From Lotus japonicus (taxonomy: Eukaryota > Streptophyta > Magnoliopsida > Fabales > Fabaceae), in assembly GCF_012489685.1 (NCBI RefSeq), contig NC_080041.1, forward strand, positions 103,199,760 to 103,263,759: 64,000 bases of DNA, read 5' to 3'. Positions within the stretch are counted from its first letter, which is position 1; the number at the start of each line of letters is the position of its first letter. Below the pieces are notes generated by a model that did not search any database, was not told the DNA's origin, and saw only the letters and a list, made by a program, of their open reading frames with translations. The translations under genes and the position numbers were made by a program. This document shows, piece by piece, positions 54,001 through 64,000 of the stretch.

Positions 54001-54960
54001 TCAATTGCAAAATTCAGATAAGGGACATTGGAACAAATATATCAAAAGAGGATGAGGAAAATAATATAATTACCGAATTTTTCAGATTTTTATTTAATTA
54101 AGGATTTTAAGATAAAATCAAGAAATAAACAACCTAAATCCTAATCAAATCTAAAATTCGAAAATTCAACAAAAATACCATAAAAATTAATTAATACTCT
54201 AAAAAAAATAATAAGATAAATTAAGATAAAATCATGAAACAAACAACCTAAATCCTAATCAAATCTAAAATTTAAAAATGTACTAAATAAATATAGATAA
54301 AAACTATCAAAATCTAGCAAATCACAATAAAAACTCAAAAAATCCTGAATTAATTAAAAATCCAAAAATTCAACAAAAATACCATAAAAATTAATTAATA
54401 CTCTAAAAATAAATAATAAGATAAACTAAGATAAAATCATGAAATTTAAAAGAGGATGAGGCAAATAATATAATTACTGGATTTTCGGATTTTTATTTAA
54501 TTAAGGATTTTAAGATAAAATCAAGAAATAAACAACCTAAATCCTAATCAAATCTAAAATTTAAAAATGTAATAAATAAAGATAGATAAAAACTACAAAA
54601 ATCTAGAAAATCACAATAAAAACTCATAAAATCCTGAATTAATTAAAAATTTGAAAATTCAACAAAAATAACATAAAAATTAATTAATACTCTAAAAATA
54701 AATAATAAGATAAATTAAGATAAAATCATGAAACAAACAACCTAAATCCTAATCAAATCTAAAATTAAAAAATGTACTAAATAAATATAGATAAAAACTA
54801 TCAAAATCTAGCAAATCACAATAAAAACTCATAAAATCCTGAATTAATTAAAAATCCAAAAATTCAACAAAAATACCATAAAAATTAATTAATACTCTAA
54901 AAATTAAGATAAAATCATGAAATAAACAACCTAAATCAAATCTAAAATTTAAAAATGTAT
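54001..54960 (+). repeat. AT-rich tandem repeat array
   Basis: The motif AACAACCTAAATCCTAATCAAA recurs, partly shortened, at about 54129, 54244, 54530, 54737 and 54926, embedded in longer repeated blocks with ATTAATTAATACTCTAAAA and TAAAATCATGAAA. The larger unit is about 400 bp with internal sub-repeats. Confidence 0.7.
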
Positions 54961-55201
54961 TTTTTTATGAGAATTAACCTGAGAATGACATGTGAATTTA
55001 TTTTTATGAGAATTGACGTGAGAATGACACGTCACTAAGAATTAACGTGAGAATGACATGTCACTAAATCAGCCTGATAGAAGTTCTTATTTTCTAATAT
55101 ATATTGTTTGATTGATATTGATTGATTGATATTAATTATTTTTACATTTAATAAAAAAAAATTATCTAACTAAACCGCCTCTAGTAAACCGCCTCTCAAT
55201 A
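54961..55201. repeat. Short repeats before the Helitron
   Basis: Three imperfect copies of GAGAATTRACSTGAGAATGACA between 54968 and 55050, and a doubled AAACCGCCTCT at about 55173-55193. No gene. Confidence 0.5.
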
Positions 55202-55726
55202 TCTATATATATATGTAAAGGAGACTTGAGTTTTTTTGCATTAAATACCTCAAGTAATTCCTACCTCTATATTAACTACATTAAAAATAAAGAAATTCAT
55301 TTGTAATAAATATATTAAATGATAAAACTAAAACTGAATAAATTGTAATGTCAAAAACTATTCAACTACCAACATTAAATAATATATTTATAAACTTATT
55401 TATCTTCATTTTATTATTATTTATATATTAATTATAAAATTTCCTATAAATTTAAGTAAAAGCTATAATAAATTTTTATATGTAGTTAAAATATTAATTA
55501 TTAACCTCAAGTTGAAAAATTAATTAAATTTATATAGAGTAAAATATTATATATAAATAAATATATGAAATATCATAATCAATCAATGATTAAATTCTTT
55601 TCGTAAAGATATACTTAGATTTGTTTTTTAATATTACATGTGTTGTTTAATATTGACTATAATGTTATTTTGTGTTATTTTATAAAATAATTTTACATAC
55701 ATAAAAAATTTATATAGTATAATTAT

Positions 55727-56261
55727 ATTGGCTAAAAAACACTTTTGGCCCCTGATGTTTCAAGTTTGTGCAAATTATGTCCCTACTATATTTTTGTCGA
55801 TGTTTCTACCCTTCATGTTTTCAAACAGTGCACCGTCTACCCCTCCGTCAGTCAGACGTTAAAAAACTAACGGAAAAAAACTGATTTGACTTTTTTTTTA
55901 TATTTTTTGGACCTGTCACGTGGAAATTACAAGTGAAATTGAAAAAATGGGGCATGAAAGATTCAAACTCAAGACCTGTAAGTAGCAAAACATGCATTTA
56001 ACGAGTTCAGTTACATACATAATTGATATATACATCAAGCAAATTTAATTTTTACCATTTCCTTGATCATCATCAACTTCATATACTCCTCTTCATCTCT
56101 CCAATCCACTCAGGAACCTCTCATGAGAAAGCCTGACTGACGGAGGGGTAGACGCTGCACTGTTTGAAAACATGAGGGGTAGAAACGTCGACAAAAATTG
56201 AGTAGTGATAGAATTTGCACAAACTTAAAACAGTAGGGGCCAAAAATGCTTTTTAGCCAAT
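55727..56261. mobile_element. Foldback / MITE-like element with 129-bp inverted repeats
   Basis: 535 bp. Left arm 55727-55855 (ATTGGCTAAAAAACACTTTT...), right arm 56133-56261, its imperfect reverse complement. Possible 3-bp duplication TAT on both sides. The centre is non-coding. Superfamily undecided. Confidence 0.65.
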
Positions 56262-56539
56262 TATTTAAGTCTTTTAGAATAATCTTTTATATGCATTAAA
56301 AAGTGTATAGAGTATACACAAGATGATATTTTTAGAATAAAAGTTTAATAAATAAATTTTTTATATGGAAAACAATTACAGTATTTAGAAAAAATAGTTT
56401 TAAAATTAAAAATGCCGCTATAATTTATTAATAAATAATTTATAAAATAATTTTTAAAATTAACATTATTAAGTATAACGTGTGTGTATTTTTTGATCAA
56501 TTATATCTTAGTAAAAAAGATCAACTTAAAGAAGCATTA

Positions 56540-57800
56540 TGGTATAGCAACTGGTTGGGTACATGACCATTATCCCAGCGCATTCCCTTTGTTCACATTA
56601 CGGACACCGCGTTGACAGTGGCTGATCTATGACAAGATGGAAGCTGGAACCTCCGCCAGCTTTATACACAGTTACCAGATGAGATACAACAAGAGATTAG
56701 AAGCGTAGCAATCCCGCAACAACCGGAAGGGAGCGATCAGATTTTGTAGCAGTGGGAGAACGATGGGCGTTATTCAGCGGCTTCAGCGTATGGGTTGCTC
56801 ACGGAAACTAACTATCCAGTATCGAGAATGTGGAAACTTATTTGGAGATGTCAAGCCCTGGAGAAAGTCTGCTTTTTCCTATGGCTTGCTGCGCGGGGAG
56901 CCTTACCCACTAACCAGCGATGACGTTACTGCAACCTTACGATGGATGAATCGTGCTAGTAGTGTGGCGGTCCCGTGGAGGATGGAGAGCATATCTTACG
57001 GATGTGTCCGGTGGCGGCTCGGGTATAGGGACACTTCCGATCATTGCTGCCGCGTTTTCCAGGTTCCTTGAGCTTTCGCGCCTGGCTGATTGGTCACCTA
57101 CAGCATGTCGACCACTCTCTATCGTGTGCTGTGTTGTGGCTGCTATGGACATGGAGAAATAACAGGATTTTTGAACCCCAACCGTGGCCCCTTGATGTTG
57201 TGTTGCGGAAGGTTCAAGTGGCTGTTGTGGAATTTCAGAGGTAGGGGCGTCTGCGATATGTGTCTGGTTCTGCAGGACAAGAAAATGGAGCCCGAGACGC
57301 AGACACAGTGGAGTTGTGTGTAGATGGAAGCATGGTACCGGGTTTGAATGTTATTGGTGGCGGGGGTGTGATGCGCGATACGACGGGACGCTGGCTTTTG
57401 GGGTATGCGGCGTTTTGGGGAGATGGTGATGTATTAACCGCAGAGCTTCGAGCCATACATGAAGGCTTGAAGCTAGCTTGGGAAGGAGGCCACAGGAAAG
57501 TGGTTTGTTTCTCAGATTGTGTGGAGATGGTGGGCTTGCTTAACAGTAACCTGGACGTCTCTCAATATTGGCAGCGTGAGGAGATTCGACAAGTGCGTGC
57601 CTTTCTTCAGCGAGATTGGCAAGTTACAGTGCGTGATATTCCTCGTGAACGCAATGTTGTGGCAGACTTCTTGGCTAAGTATGCAACTCGGGTACGATGC
57701 CCGTGGCGTATTTGGAGGATTCCTCCCCCTGATGTAGTTCCCCTGCTGTGTCAGGATGTTCTTTTTTAGTCTTTTTTAATCTTCCGTTGTAACAAAAAAA
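56540..57800 (+). pseudogene. LINE fragment (zf-RVT and RNase H) inside the Helitron
   Basis: The first part, in broken frames, reads like the zinc-binding RT domain of L1-type ORF2 (NDGRYSAASAYGLL, then FFLWLAARGALPTN). From 57302 to 57769 a clean frame gives the RNase H-like domain: ELCVDGSMVPG, GGGVMRDTTGRWLLGY, ELRAIHEGLKLAWEGG, CFSDCVEMV and PRERNVVADFLAKYA, so the Asp, Glu, Asp and Asn-Val-Val-Ala-Asp pattern is well kept. A short A run (57794-57800) follows. AAGCATTA (56532-56539) and AAGCATCA (57801-57808) may be an 8-bp target duplication with one change. It is therefore either a truncated LINE that landed in the Helitron, or captured sequence. Confidence 0.72.
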
Positions 57801-57808
57801 AAGCATCA

Positions 57809-58250
57809 CAGAGAAAAATAATTACGGATAAAATAAAAAAACTAATTTACTAAATAGTATTTTAGACTATTAAAATTATAGTTTATTGTAATTATCAAAG
57901 TTAAAGTTAATTAATTGATGATAAAAAAGTATAAGAAAATGTTCTTATAATTTATTTGGTGACATAAAAACTTATTAATTAATCTAAAATATTTTAAATT
58001 TACTTCATAATTTATTGTATGATTAAACAATTACATTTCTAAATTGTTGAAATTATTTCAATGCTAATTATTAAATTTAAATAGTATTAATTATTTACAA
58101 AAAGAAAACTCTAATGCTCATAGTAAAATATTTAACACAATTATTTTATTTTGTTATATTTATAAGTAAAAAATATTTAATCTTTATTTCATATTTTTAT
58201 TTAAACTATAATAATTTTTATCTAACGTTGATAAATATTCTAAAAACAAC
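57809..58250. other. AT-rich Helitron 3' region
   Basis: No gene; very AT-rich filler leading to the terminal hairpin. Confidence 0.5.
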
Positions 58251-58280
58251 ACCCGTGCAACGCACGGGTTTTATATCTAG

Positions 58281-59301
58281 TATAAAAGTATTTCTTTCGC
58301 AAGCACTTGAAATTCCCACAAATCAAGGGAACAGTTATGATTGACTTGTCCCAGGTGAGTAAACCAAAAAGTGCTGGTGGTCTTGGGGTGAGAGATTTGG
58401 AAAATTTTAACATAGCTTTGCTAGGAAAGTGGAGGTGGCGTTTCCTACAAAATAATAACCAGCTTTGGTGCAAAGTACTGTTGTCAAAATATGGGAACGG
58501 GGAGTCCTCCAAAGCTTCTGTATGGTGGAAAGATTTGGTTAAATCATGTGTGGGGGAGGATGCAGGGTACTGGTTTAAGGGCTGTATAAGCAGGAGACTT
58601 GGTGAAGGGGATGCTATCCGGTTCTGGGAGGAGGATTGGCATGGTGGGGGACAATTTCAGGAGAGGTTCGCTGATTTATTTAACATTTCCAACCAGCAGC
58701 ATGACAGGATAATAGATATGGGCTTTTGGGTTGATAATAAATGGAATTGGGAGCTGAATTGGTGTCAAGATCTGTCTGCTAATCTTCAAGTTGAGAGAAA
58801 TAATTTATTGAGGATTATTTCATCGGTCCAACTGGTGAGGGGGAGGCCAGACTCTTGGTGTTGGATAAAGGAGGGAAGTGGGAACTATACAGTGAGCTCT
58901 GCATATGAGGAGCTTATGGATTTTGATCTTTTAGATGATGATCAGGTGTTCACTACTTTGTGGAGAGCATTAGTACCTTCAAATGCCATTGCTTTAGGGT
59001 GGCGAGTTCTCCTTGATCGGGTTCAGACGATAGTTAACTTGCTAAAACGGAATGTCATCATATCTACTGTTGCTTGTCCCTTTTGCTTGCAGGTGGAGGA
59101 GTTGACAAACCACCTTTTTTTCTCTTGTTTGTTCACGTGGCAAGTGTGGGCAGCGGTGGCTAATTGGCTAGGCTGGCTTGCTGTTTTTCCAGGAGCTGCT
59201 AAGGAACACCTTCAACAGTTTCTTGGTGACCGGCCGGTGAGGATTCGCAAGGGACTGTTGGTGGTGTGGTTAGCAACAATTTGGCAGCTATGGATTGGAA
59301 G
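58281..59301 (+). pseudogene. LINE ORF2 C-terminal part (partner of 28807-29591)
   Basis: Open frame from about 58307 with the zinc-binding reverse transcriptase domain of plant L1 elements: SKPKSAGGLGVRDLENFN, ALLGKWRWRFL, RFWEEDWHGG, YTVSSAYEEL, then CPFCLQVEELTNHLFFSC with the Cys/His pattern, and IWQLWIG at the end. The E LTR interrupts it at 59302 after GGAAG. The open frame continues 18 codons into LTR sequence, which are not LINE. The reading frame resumes in the minus-strand fragment at 29591. The RT catalytic core itself is missing (5'-truncated, bordering the Helitron end). Confidence 0.88.
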
Positions 59302-60509
59302 TGTAAGATCAAGTTTTGATCTAGTAGTACAACTCTATGTTTTGATGATTACAAGTTAACCTTTTAGTATGAACAATTGTGGTACTCTAACGTGTTTTCT
59401 GAGTGTGCTCTTAACAGGCTCTGACCTTGACATAATCGCACACAAATCAGAAGCACTATGCTTAAAGAGTGACCCTAGCAACGCTTTCGCAATCTCTATG
59501 TTCATTCTGAATAATAGAAAAGCTTCAGAAGATCTGAAGTTAATCAAGCTCTGATAAGGACTCAGCTCACTTGAAGTTCTGATGATCCAGACGTTCTGAC
59601 AACCCAGACACTCTGAAGGTTCAGAAGTTCTGATGGTGTAGAAGACTTTGAAGATCCAGAAGCTGAAGAGTGAAGACTCTGAAGTCCAGAAGCAAACTGG
59701 CTCTGAAGACCAAGTACTGATCCTCTGAGTTGAGAATCAGAAGGTACAACGGTCAGAGGATCCATGCTTCCCTCTGACTCTGATCAACAAGCTTCACAAG
59801 TTCCAACACGAAGCGCTCCTCTGATCAGAAGTCAAACGAGGTTAAAGGTCAAGTCACTATCCAAAGTACAAAAGCAATTGTACTATCCTGACGACCTAAC
59901 CTAACATTCTCAGCCACAGCAGAAGCTGGAAATTCCTGAACTGCCCTCCAACGGTAGCATTCCCATGCAACGTTCAAACCCTAATCCTTGGAGTATAAAT
60001 AGAGGCTGAAGATTGAAAGATGCGGCTAGAAGAATCTTACACGCGCAAGCTATATTCAAACCTTCTAAGCATTCTTTCTTCATTTGATTCCATTGTGTTT
60101 ACTACAAGCTTTTTAGAAGCAATCTCTTTGTAAACAAGATTTCTTAAACAGTTGTTTAGTTACCTTTAGGAGATCAAGGTTGATCGGATCCTAGAGAAGA
60201 CTAAGAGAGTGAATCTTAGTGTGAGATAACTCAGTGTATTGTTAGTCACTTGTAGGTTTCAAGTGCAGTTGTAACAATTATCTGATTAGTGGATTGCCTT
60301 CATTCTAAGAAGGAAGAAATCACCTTAACGGGTGGACTGGAGTAGCTTGAGTGATTCATCAAGTGAACCAGGATAAAATCCTTGTGTGCTTTTCTATCTC
60401 TTATCTTAAGCACCTCTTGAGTCTCGAAAAGATTTGCTAAAATCTTAAGGTGGAAGTTTTATTATGAAAACGTCATTCAAACCCCTTTCTACCGTTTTTC
60501 ATACCTTCA
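59302..60509 (+). repeat. 5' LTR of Sirevirus E (pairs with D 3' LTR)
   Basis: 1208-bp LTR, TGTAAGATC to CATACCTTCA, left flank GGAAG. TATAAATA at 59994-60001. Closest relative in the window is the D LTR; the A/C/F LTRs differ much more. Confidence 0.93.
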
Positions 60510-60511
60510 AT

Positions 60512-60523
60512 TGGTATCAGAGC
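60512..60523 (+). promoter_or_regulatory. Primer binding site of element E
   Basis: TGGTATCAGAGC, two bases after the LTR, perfect complement to the initiator tRNA-Met 3' end. Confidence 0.9.
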
Positions 60524-60582
60524 GCAAGTTCTGATTACCACACCTAACAGTGTTCAGTGATCCGGGCCGGTGTGAAAAACAA

Positions 60583-63500
60583 ATGGCTACCACTAGTGAA
60601 ACACAGAAAGATGGATACAATGCAAAGCCTCCCATAGTCGACGGTCAAAGGTTCGAATATTGGAAAGATAGAATTGAAAGTTTCTTTCTAGGCTTCGATG
60701 CAGATCTCTAGGACATTGATAAGTGCCAATTTTACCTAATTTCGATGAGTAACTTAGGCATTTATCCTTATGAATTCATGATAAATCTTGATCAAATCCT
60801 ACTTCTTTTGATTAGAACTTATTGATAGGTGAACTTTAGGCTAAGATGTGCTTAAGTTTGATTTTAATCTCAACTTGTATTGTAGGATTGAAGATTCAAG
60901 GAAGAGGGCATGTTTTGGCAAGAAAAAATGGATTTTGAAGATGTACTGGGCGCCCAGCGGCCTGCAGAGGCCGCCCAGCGCCCTAGGCGGTGCCAGAAAC
61001 CTTCCCCTGAAGTTATCTGGCCACCCAACGCCCAAATCAGGCCGCCCAGCACCATGTACTGCGTTTTTTCAATATAAAAAGCTTCTCTTAAGAATCTGGT
61101 GAAGAGAACTTGATGAGAACTTGGACCCAACTCAGAGAAACACTTGAGAGACAAGGAGAGAGGCTTAGGAGGCTAGAGAAGAAGCTCCGGAGGTCGGATT
61201 CGGCGGCGAGACATCGCGACGGTTTCGGTTCTTCTCATTCTTCTTCTCTATTTGTAAAGCTATCCGTGAAAATGGATAGTTAATCTCTCTTTTGTTGGGA
61301 TTTGATGTAGTTGTATGATACTTTATGCTCTCTATGTGATTCTTTTCAATATAAAGCATGTTTTTAGTTGTTGATTTAGTGATTTTCTCTTGATCTTCAT
61401 GCTATATCTTAGATTGATCACCTAGGGTATTTTGTTTGATTCGACTTGTGAGCGAAAGCTACAACGTTTCGAGTTCGTACTAGTGTTAATCACATAATAA
61501 TCCTAATTGCTAGACATAGAGTTAGGTTTGTTAGTCACTTAAACACCTAAACTTCATGATAACTATCTTTCCTAATCATGTGAGACATCAATGTTTAGGA
61601 TTAGATAGTTATTGTTATCCACTCATGCGAGACATCGATGAAGTAGGTTGAACTGGTGTAGATGAATCATATTCTTAGGCTTGGTTTATATTTGAATCAC
61701 TAGAACGCACAAAGGTCATTCAATGAAATCTAATCCCAACAATTCTTCCTACCTGTTGTTTCTCAATTAGTTTATTTTCTTTTCATTTACTTTCATGTTC
61801 TTAAACAAACAATCAAACTATTGTGCAACCATCATTTAAGCTTGACAACTATTGAACGGCATAAGTATTACACCTCTCTATGGATTCGACAAACCCCTTT
61901 ACTATACTACAATTGAGTCTTGAGAGATTCAAACGTAGAGTGGTAAAAAAATCTTTCAACAGATATCATTGTGGATGGCTATGAGCGTCTAGTTGATGCA
62001 GATGGCAAGAAGATTTCCAGGTCAGAGATGACTGCAGAGCAAAAGAAGCTTTACTCACAGCACCACAAAGCTAGAGCTATTCTTCTTAGTGCTATTTCCT
62101 ATGAAGAGTACCAGAAGATTACAGATCGTGAGTTTGCTAAGGGCATCTTTGAATCCTTGAAGATGTCTCATGAAGGAAATAAGAAAGTGAAGGAATCAAA
62201 GGCGCTGTCCTTGATTCAAAAGTATGAATCCTTCATCATGGAACCTAACGAGTCCATTGAGGATATGTTCTCCAGATTTCAGTTGCTTGTAGCTGGAATA
62301 AGACCTCTCAACAAAAGCTACACTACAAAAGATCATGTCATAAGGGTCATCAAAAGTCTTCCTGAAAGCTGGATGCCTTTAGTGACTTCAATAGAGCTTA
62401 CAAGAAATGTTGAGCATATGAGTTTAGAAGAACTCATCAGCATACTGAAATGTCATGAGCTGAAGCGCTCAGAGATGCAAGATCTGAGGAAGAAGTCTAT
62501 AGCCTTGAATTCCAAATCTGAGAAGGCTAAATCTGAGAAGTCAAAAGCTCTCCAAGATGAAGCAGAAGAATCTGAAGAAGCATCAGAAGATTCTGATGAA
62601 GATGAGCTGACTCTGATCTCTAAAAGACTCAACCGCATTTGGAAGCACAGGCAGAGCAAGTACAGAGGCTCTGGAAAGGCCAAAGGAAAGTCTGAATCCT
62701 CAGGCCAGAAGAATTCATCAATCAAGGAAGTCACATGTTTCGAGTGCAAAGAATCAGGGCACTACAAAAGTGACTGTCCAAAGTTGAAAAAGGACAAGAA
62801 GCCAAAGAAGCACTTCAAGACCAAGAAAAGTCTGATGGTGACTTTTGACGAATCAGAGTTAGAGGATGTTGACTCTGATGGTGAAGTTCAAGGACTCATG
62901 GCTATTGTCAAAGACAAAGAAGCAGAGTCAAAAGATGCAACTGACTCTGAATCAGCATCAGAAGAAGATCCTAACTCAGACGATGAAAATGAGGTATTCG
63001 CTTCTTTCTCAACCTCTGAATTAAAACATGCTTTGTCTGATATTATGGATAAGTACAACTCTTTATTAGGCAAGCATAAAAAGTTGAAAAATGATTTCTC
63101 TGCTGCTTCTAAGACTCCTTCTGAACATGAGAAAATTATTTCTGAGTTGAAAAATGATAATCATGCTTTAGTGAATTCTAACTCTGTGCTTAAGAACCAG
63201 ATTGCTAAGTTAGAAGATATAGTTGCTTGTGATGCCTCTGATTGTAAAAATGAATCTAAGTATGAAAAGTCCTTTCAAAGATTCCTGGCTAAAAGCGTAG
63301 ATAGAAGCTTAATGGCTTCAATGATCTATGGCGTAAGCAGAAATGGAATGCATGGCATTGGCTATTCTAGTTCTAGTAGAAATGAGCCTTCTATGCCTAA
63401 GGCTAAATCATTGTATGAATGCTTTGTACCCTCTGGTACCATATTGCCTGAACCATTACCTACTAAAGTTGCTAACCCCCCTCTCAAAAAGGGAACCTTC

Positions 63501-63740
63501 TCCTTGTCTAAATATCATGCTAAAATTCATTTACACTATCATGTTGAGAAACCCAAGGTGATCAGAACCTCTGGGGTAACTAACAAGAAAGGACCCAGAA
63601 AGTGGGTACCTAAGGACAAGATTATCTATGTTGCAGATATCCTTGATAGCTCCACTGAAACACCAATCATGGTATCTGGACAATGGATGCTCGCGTCACA
63701 TGACGGGAGAAAGGCGTATGTTCCAAGAGCTAAAACTTAA
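60583..63740 (+). pseudogene. Element E gag, interrupted by a solo LTR
   Basis: The ATG at 60583 opens a Gag related to that of A. At codon 43 a TAG (60709-60711) replaces the Trp of the A and F copies, and a solo LTR sits at 60717-61961. The frame resumes at 61962 (GATATCATTGTG) and runs open to TAA at 63738-63740 with UBN2 sequence, acidic runs, zinc knuckle CFECKESGHYKSDC (near 62734), a coiled coil, and the same YVPRAKT end. The damage lies in the first part only; the downstream frame is otherwise clean. Confidence 0.9.
60717..61961 (+). mobile_element. Solo LTR in gag of element E
   Basis: 1245 bp, starts TGATAAGTGCC and ends CTTTCAACA, flanked by GACAT (60712-60716) and GATAT (61962-61966), a 5-bp duplication with one change. 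No internal domain, so it is a solo LTR left by LTR-LTR recombination. TATAAAAA near 61073 suggests + orientation. Probably Ty3/gypsy by its general look, but the family is not certain. Contains repeated GCCCAGCG-type GC-rich motifs at 60950-61050. Confidence 0.82.
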
Positions 63741-64000
63741 GCCTAGAGGCGAAGTTGGCTTTGGTGGGAACGAAAAGGGTAAAATTGTTGGTACTGGTAC
63801 TATTTGTGTAGATAGTAGTCCATGCATTGATAATGTTTTATTAGTAGACGACTTAACTCATAACTTATTGTCTATAAGTCAATTAGCTGACAAGGGTTAT
63901 GATGTCATTTTCAATCAAAAGTCTTGCAGGGCTGTAAGTCAGATCGATGGCTCTGTTCTGTTTAACAGCAAGAGGAAGAACAACATTTATAAGATCAGAT
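63628..64000 (+). CDS. Element E pol start (protease), runs off window
   Basis: Open frame in +1 relative to gag, overlapping the gag end by about 113 bp from the first ATG. The frame is in fact open from about 63575. Protease motif WYLDSGCSRHMTGE near 63675, then the GEVGFGGNEKGKIVG segment and the start of the integrase region. No stop up to 64000. As in A and F, a frame change or separate initiation would be needed to make it. Confidence 0.85.
   Translation, partial: MLQISLIAPLKHQSWYLDNGCSRHMTGERRMFQELKLKPRGEVGFGGNEKGKIVGTGTICVDSSPCIDNVLLVDDLTHNLLSISQLADKGYDVIFNQKSCRAVSQIDGSVLFNSKRKNNIYKIR

Larger units (their letters stand above)
55202..58280 (+). mobile_element. Non-autonomous Helitron (plus strand)
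   Basis: Starts TCTATATATATATGTAAAGG after an A. Ends with the perfect hairpin ACCCGTGC-AAC-GCACGGGT (58251-58269), then TTTATAT and CTAG (58277-58280), followed by T. All three Helitron hallmarks and the A/T target are present. There is no Rep/helicase. It carries an inverted-repeat element (55727-56261) and a LINE-derived fragment (56540-57800). Confidence 0.82.
59302..64000 (+). mobile_element. Sirevirus E, 5' half (runs off right edge)
   Basis: 5' LTR, PBS, gag with a solo LTR inside, and the start of pol, in + orientation. Judged to be the 5' half of the insertion whose 3' half is D. Its continuation lies to the right of the window. Confidence 0.88.

Noticed and set aside
59562..59765. 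Open frames inside Sirevirus LTRs (also 12393-12599, 14604-14945, 30338-30541, 33564-33814, 43542-43792)
   Set aside because: They recur in each LTR because the LTRs are repeats and the TCTGA-rich sequence lacks stops in some frames; no start context.
1..64000. CRISPR arrays, rRNA genes, bacterial operons
   Set aside because: No regularly spaced repeats with unique spacers and no rRNA-like sequence seen; all evidence points to a plant nuclear genome.

Overview
The window looks like heterochromatic, repeat-dense DNA from a flowering plant, most probably a papilionoid legume. That guess rests on Sirevirus-type copia elements with an envelope-like ORF, a Tat-lineage Ty3/gypsy element, L1-type LINEs, Helitrons with TCTATATATA starts and CTAG ends, and hAT/MITE relics. 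I see no ordinary host gene, rRNA gene or CRISPR array. Almost every coding stretch belongs to a mobile element and most are broken.

Layout. 1-15441 is a three-deep nest. Element C (Sirevirus, + strand, 3' end only) carries element A (Sirevirus, - strand). A is split in pol by element B (a different copia/SIRE-like element, - strand, complete, 5-bp duplication CTATC). 15442-28806 is AT-rich and holds hairpins, a tRNA-like SINE head, a Helitron on the - strand (17776-23694) with three tandem copies of its 5' end, a 1.2-kb hAT-type element with an 8-bp duplication, and LINE scraps. 28807-29591 is the 3' end of a LINE, then the 3' half of Sirevirus D (29592-33109). Sirevirus F follows (33110-44296, - strand). 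Ty3/gypsy Tat element G (44297 to about 52.8 kb, + strand) has its own antisense gene. After an AT-rich tandem-repeat area comes a + strand Helitron (55202-58280), the 5' part of the same LINE (58281-59301), and the 5' half of Sirevirus E (59302-64000). E carries a solo LTR in gag.

Two results stand out. (1) The Sirevirus copies C, D and F all carry, between the envelope-like ORF and the 3' LTR, an ORF of about 130 codons on the antisense strand. It has its own TATA box, a conserved upstream block of about 100 bp, and an A-rich 3' end. N- and C-terminal motifs are kept between strongly diverged copies, so it looks like a real antisense gene. The same 3' non-coding zone holds 10-nt perfect complements of the element's own primer binding site. 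(2) D and E are two halves of one insertion: their LTRs pair, both are flanked by GGAAG, and together they restore a continuous LINE reading frame. They now point in opposite directions about 28 kb apart, and element F lies at the junction with non-matching flanks. This is best explained by an inversion through recombination between two inverted F-type copies, or by an assembly misjoin inside F.

How the parts work together: Gag, protease, integrase, RT and RNase H of each LTR element would form particles and copy the RNA from a tRNA-iMet primer. The envelope-like and antisense products have no known role that I can read from sequence. Most copies here are inactivated by stops, frameshifts or insertions. 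B is the least damaged complete element, with one nonsense codon in pol and one frameshift in its envelope-like ORF.
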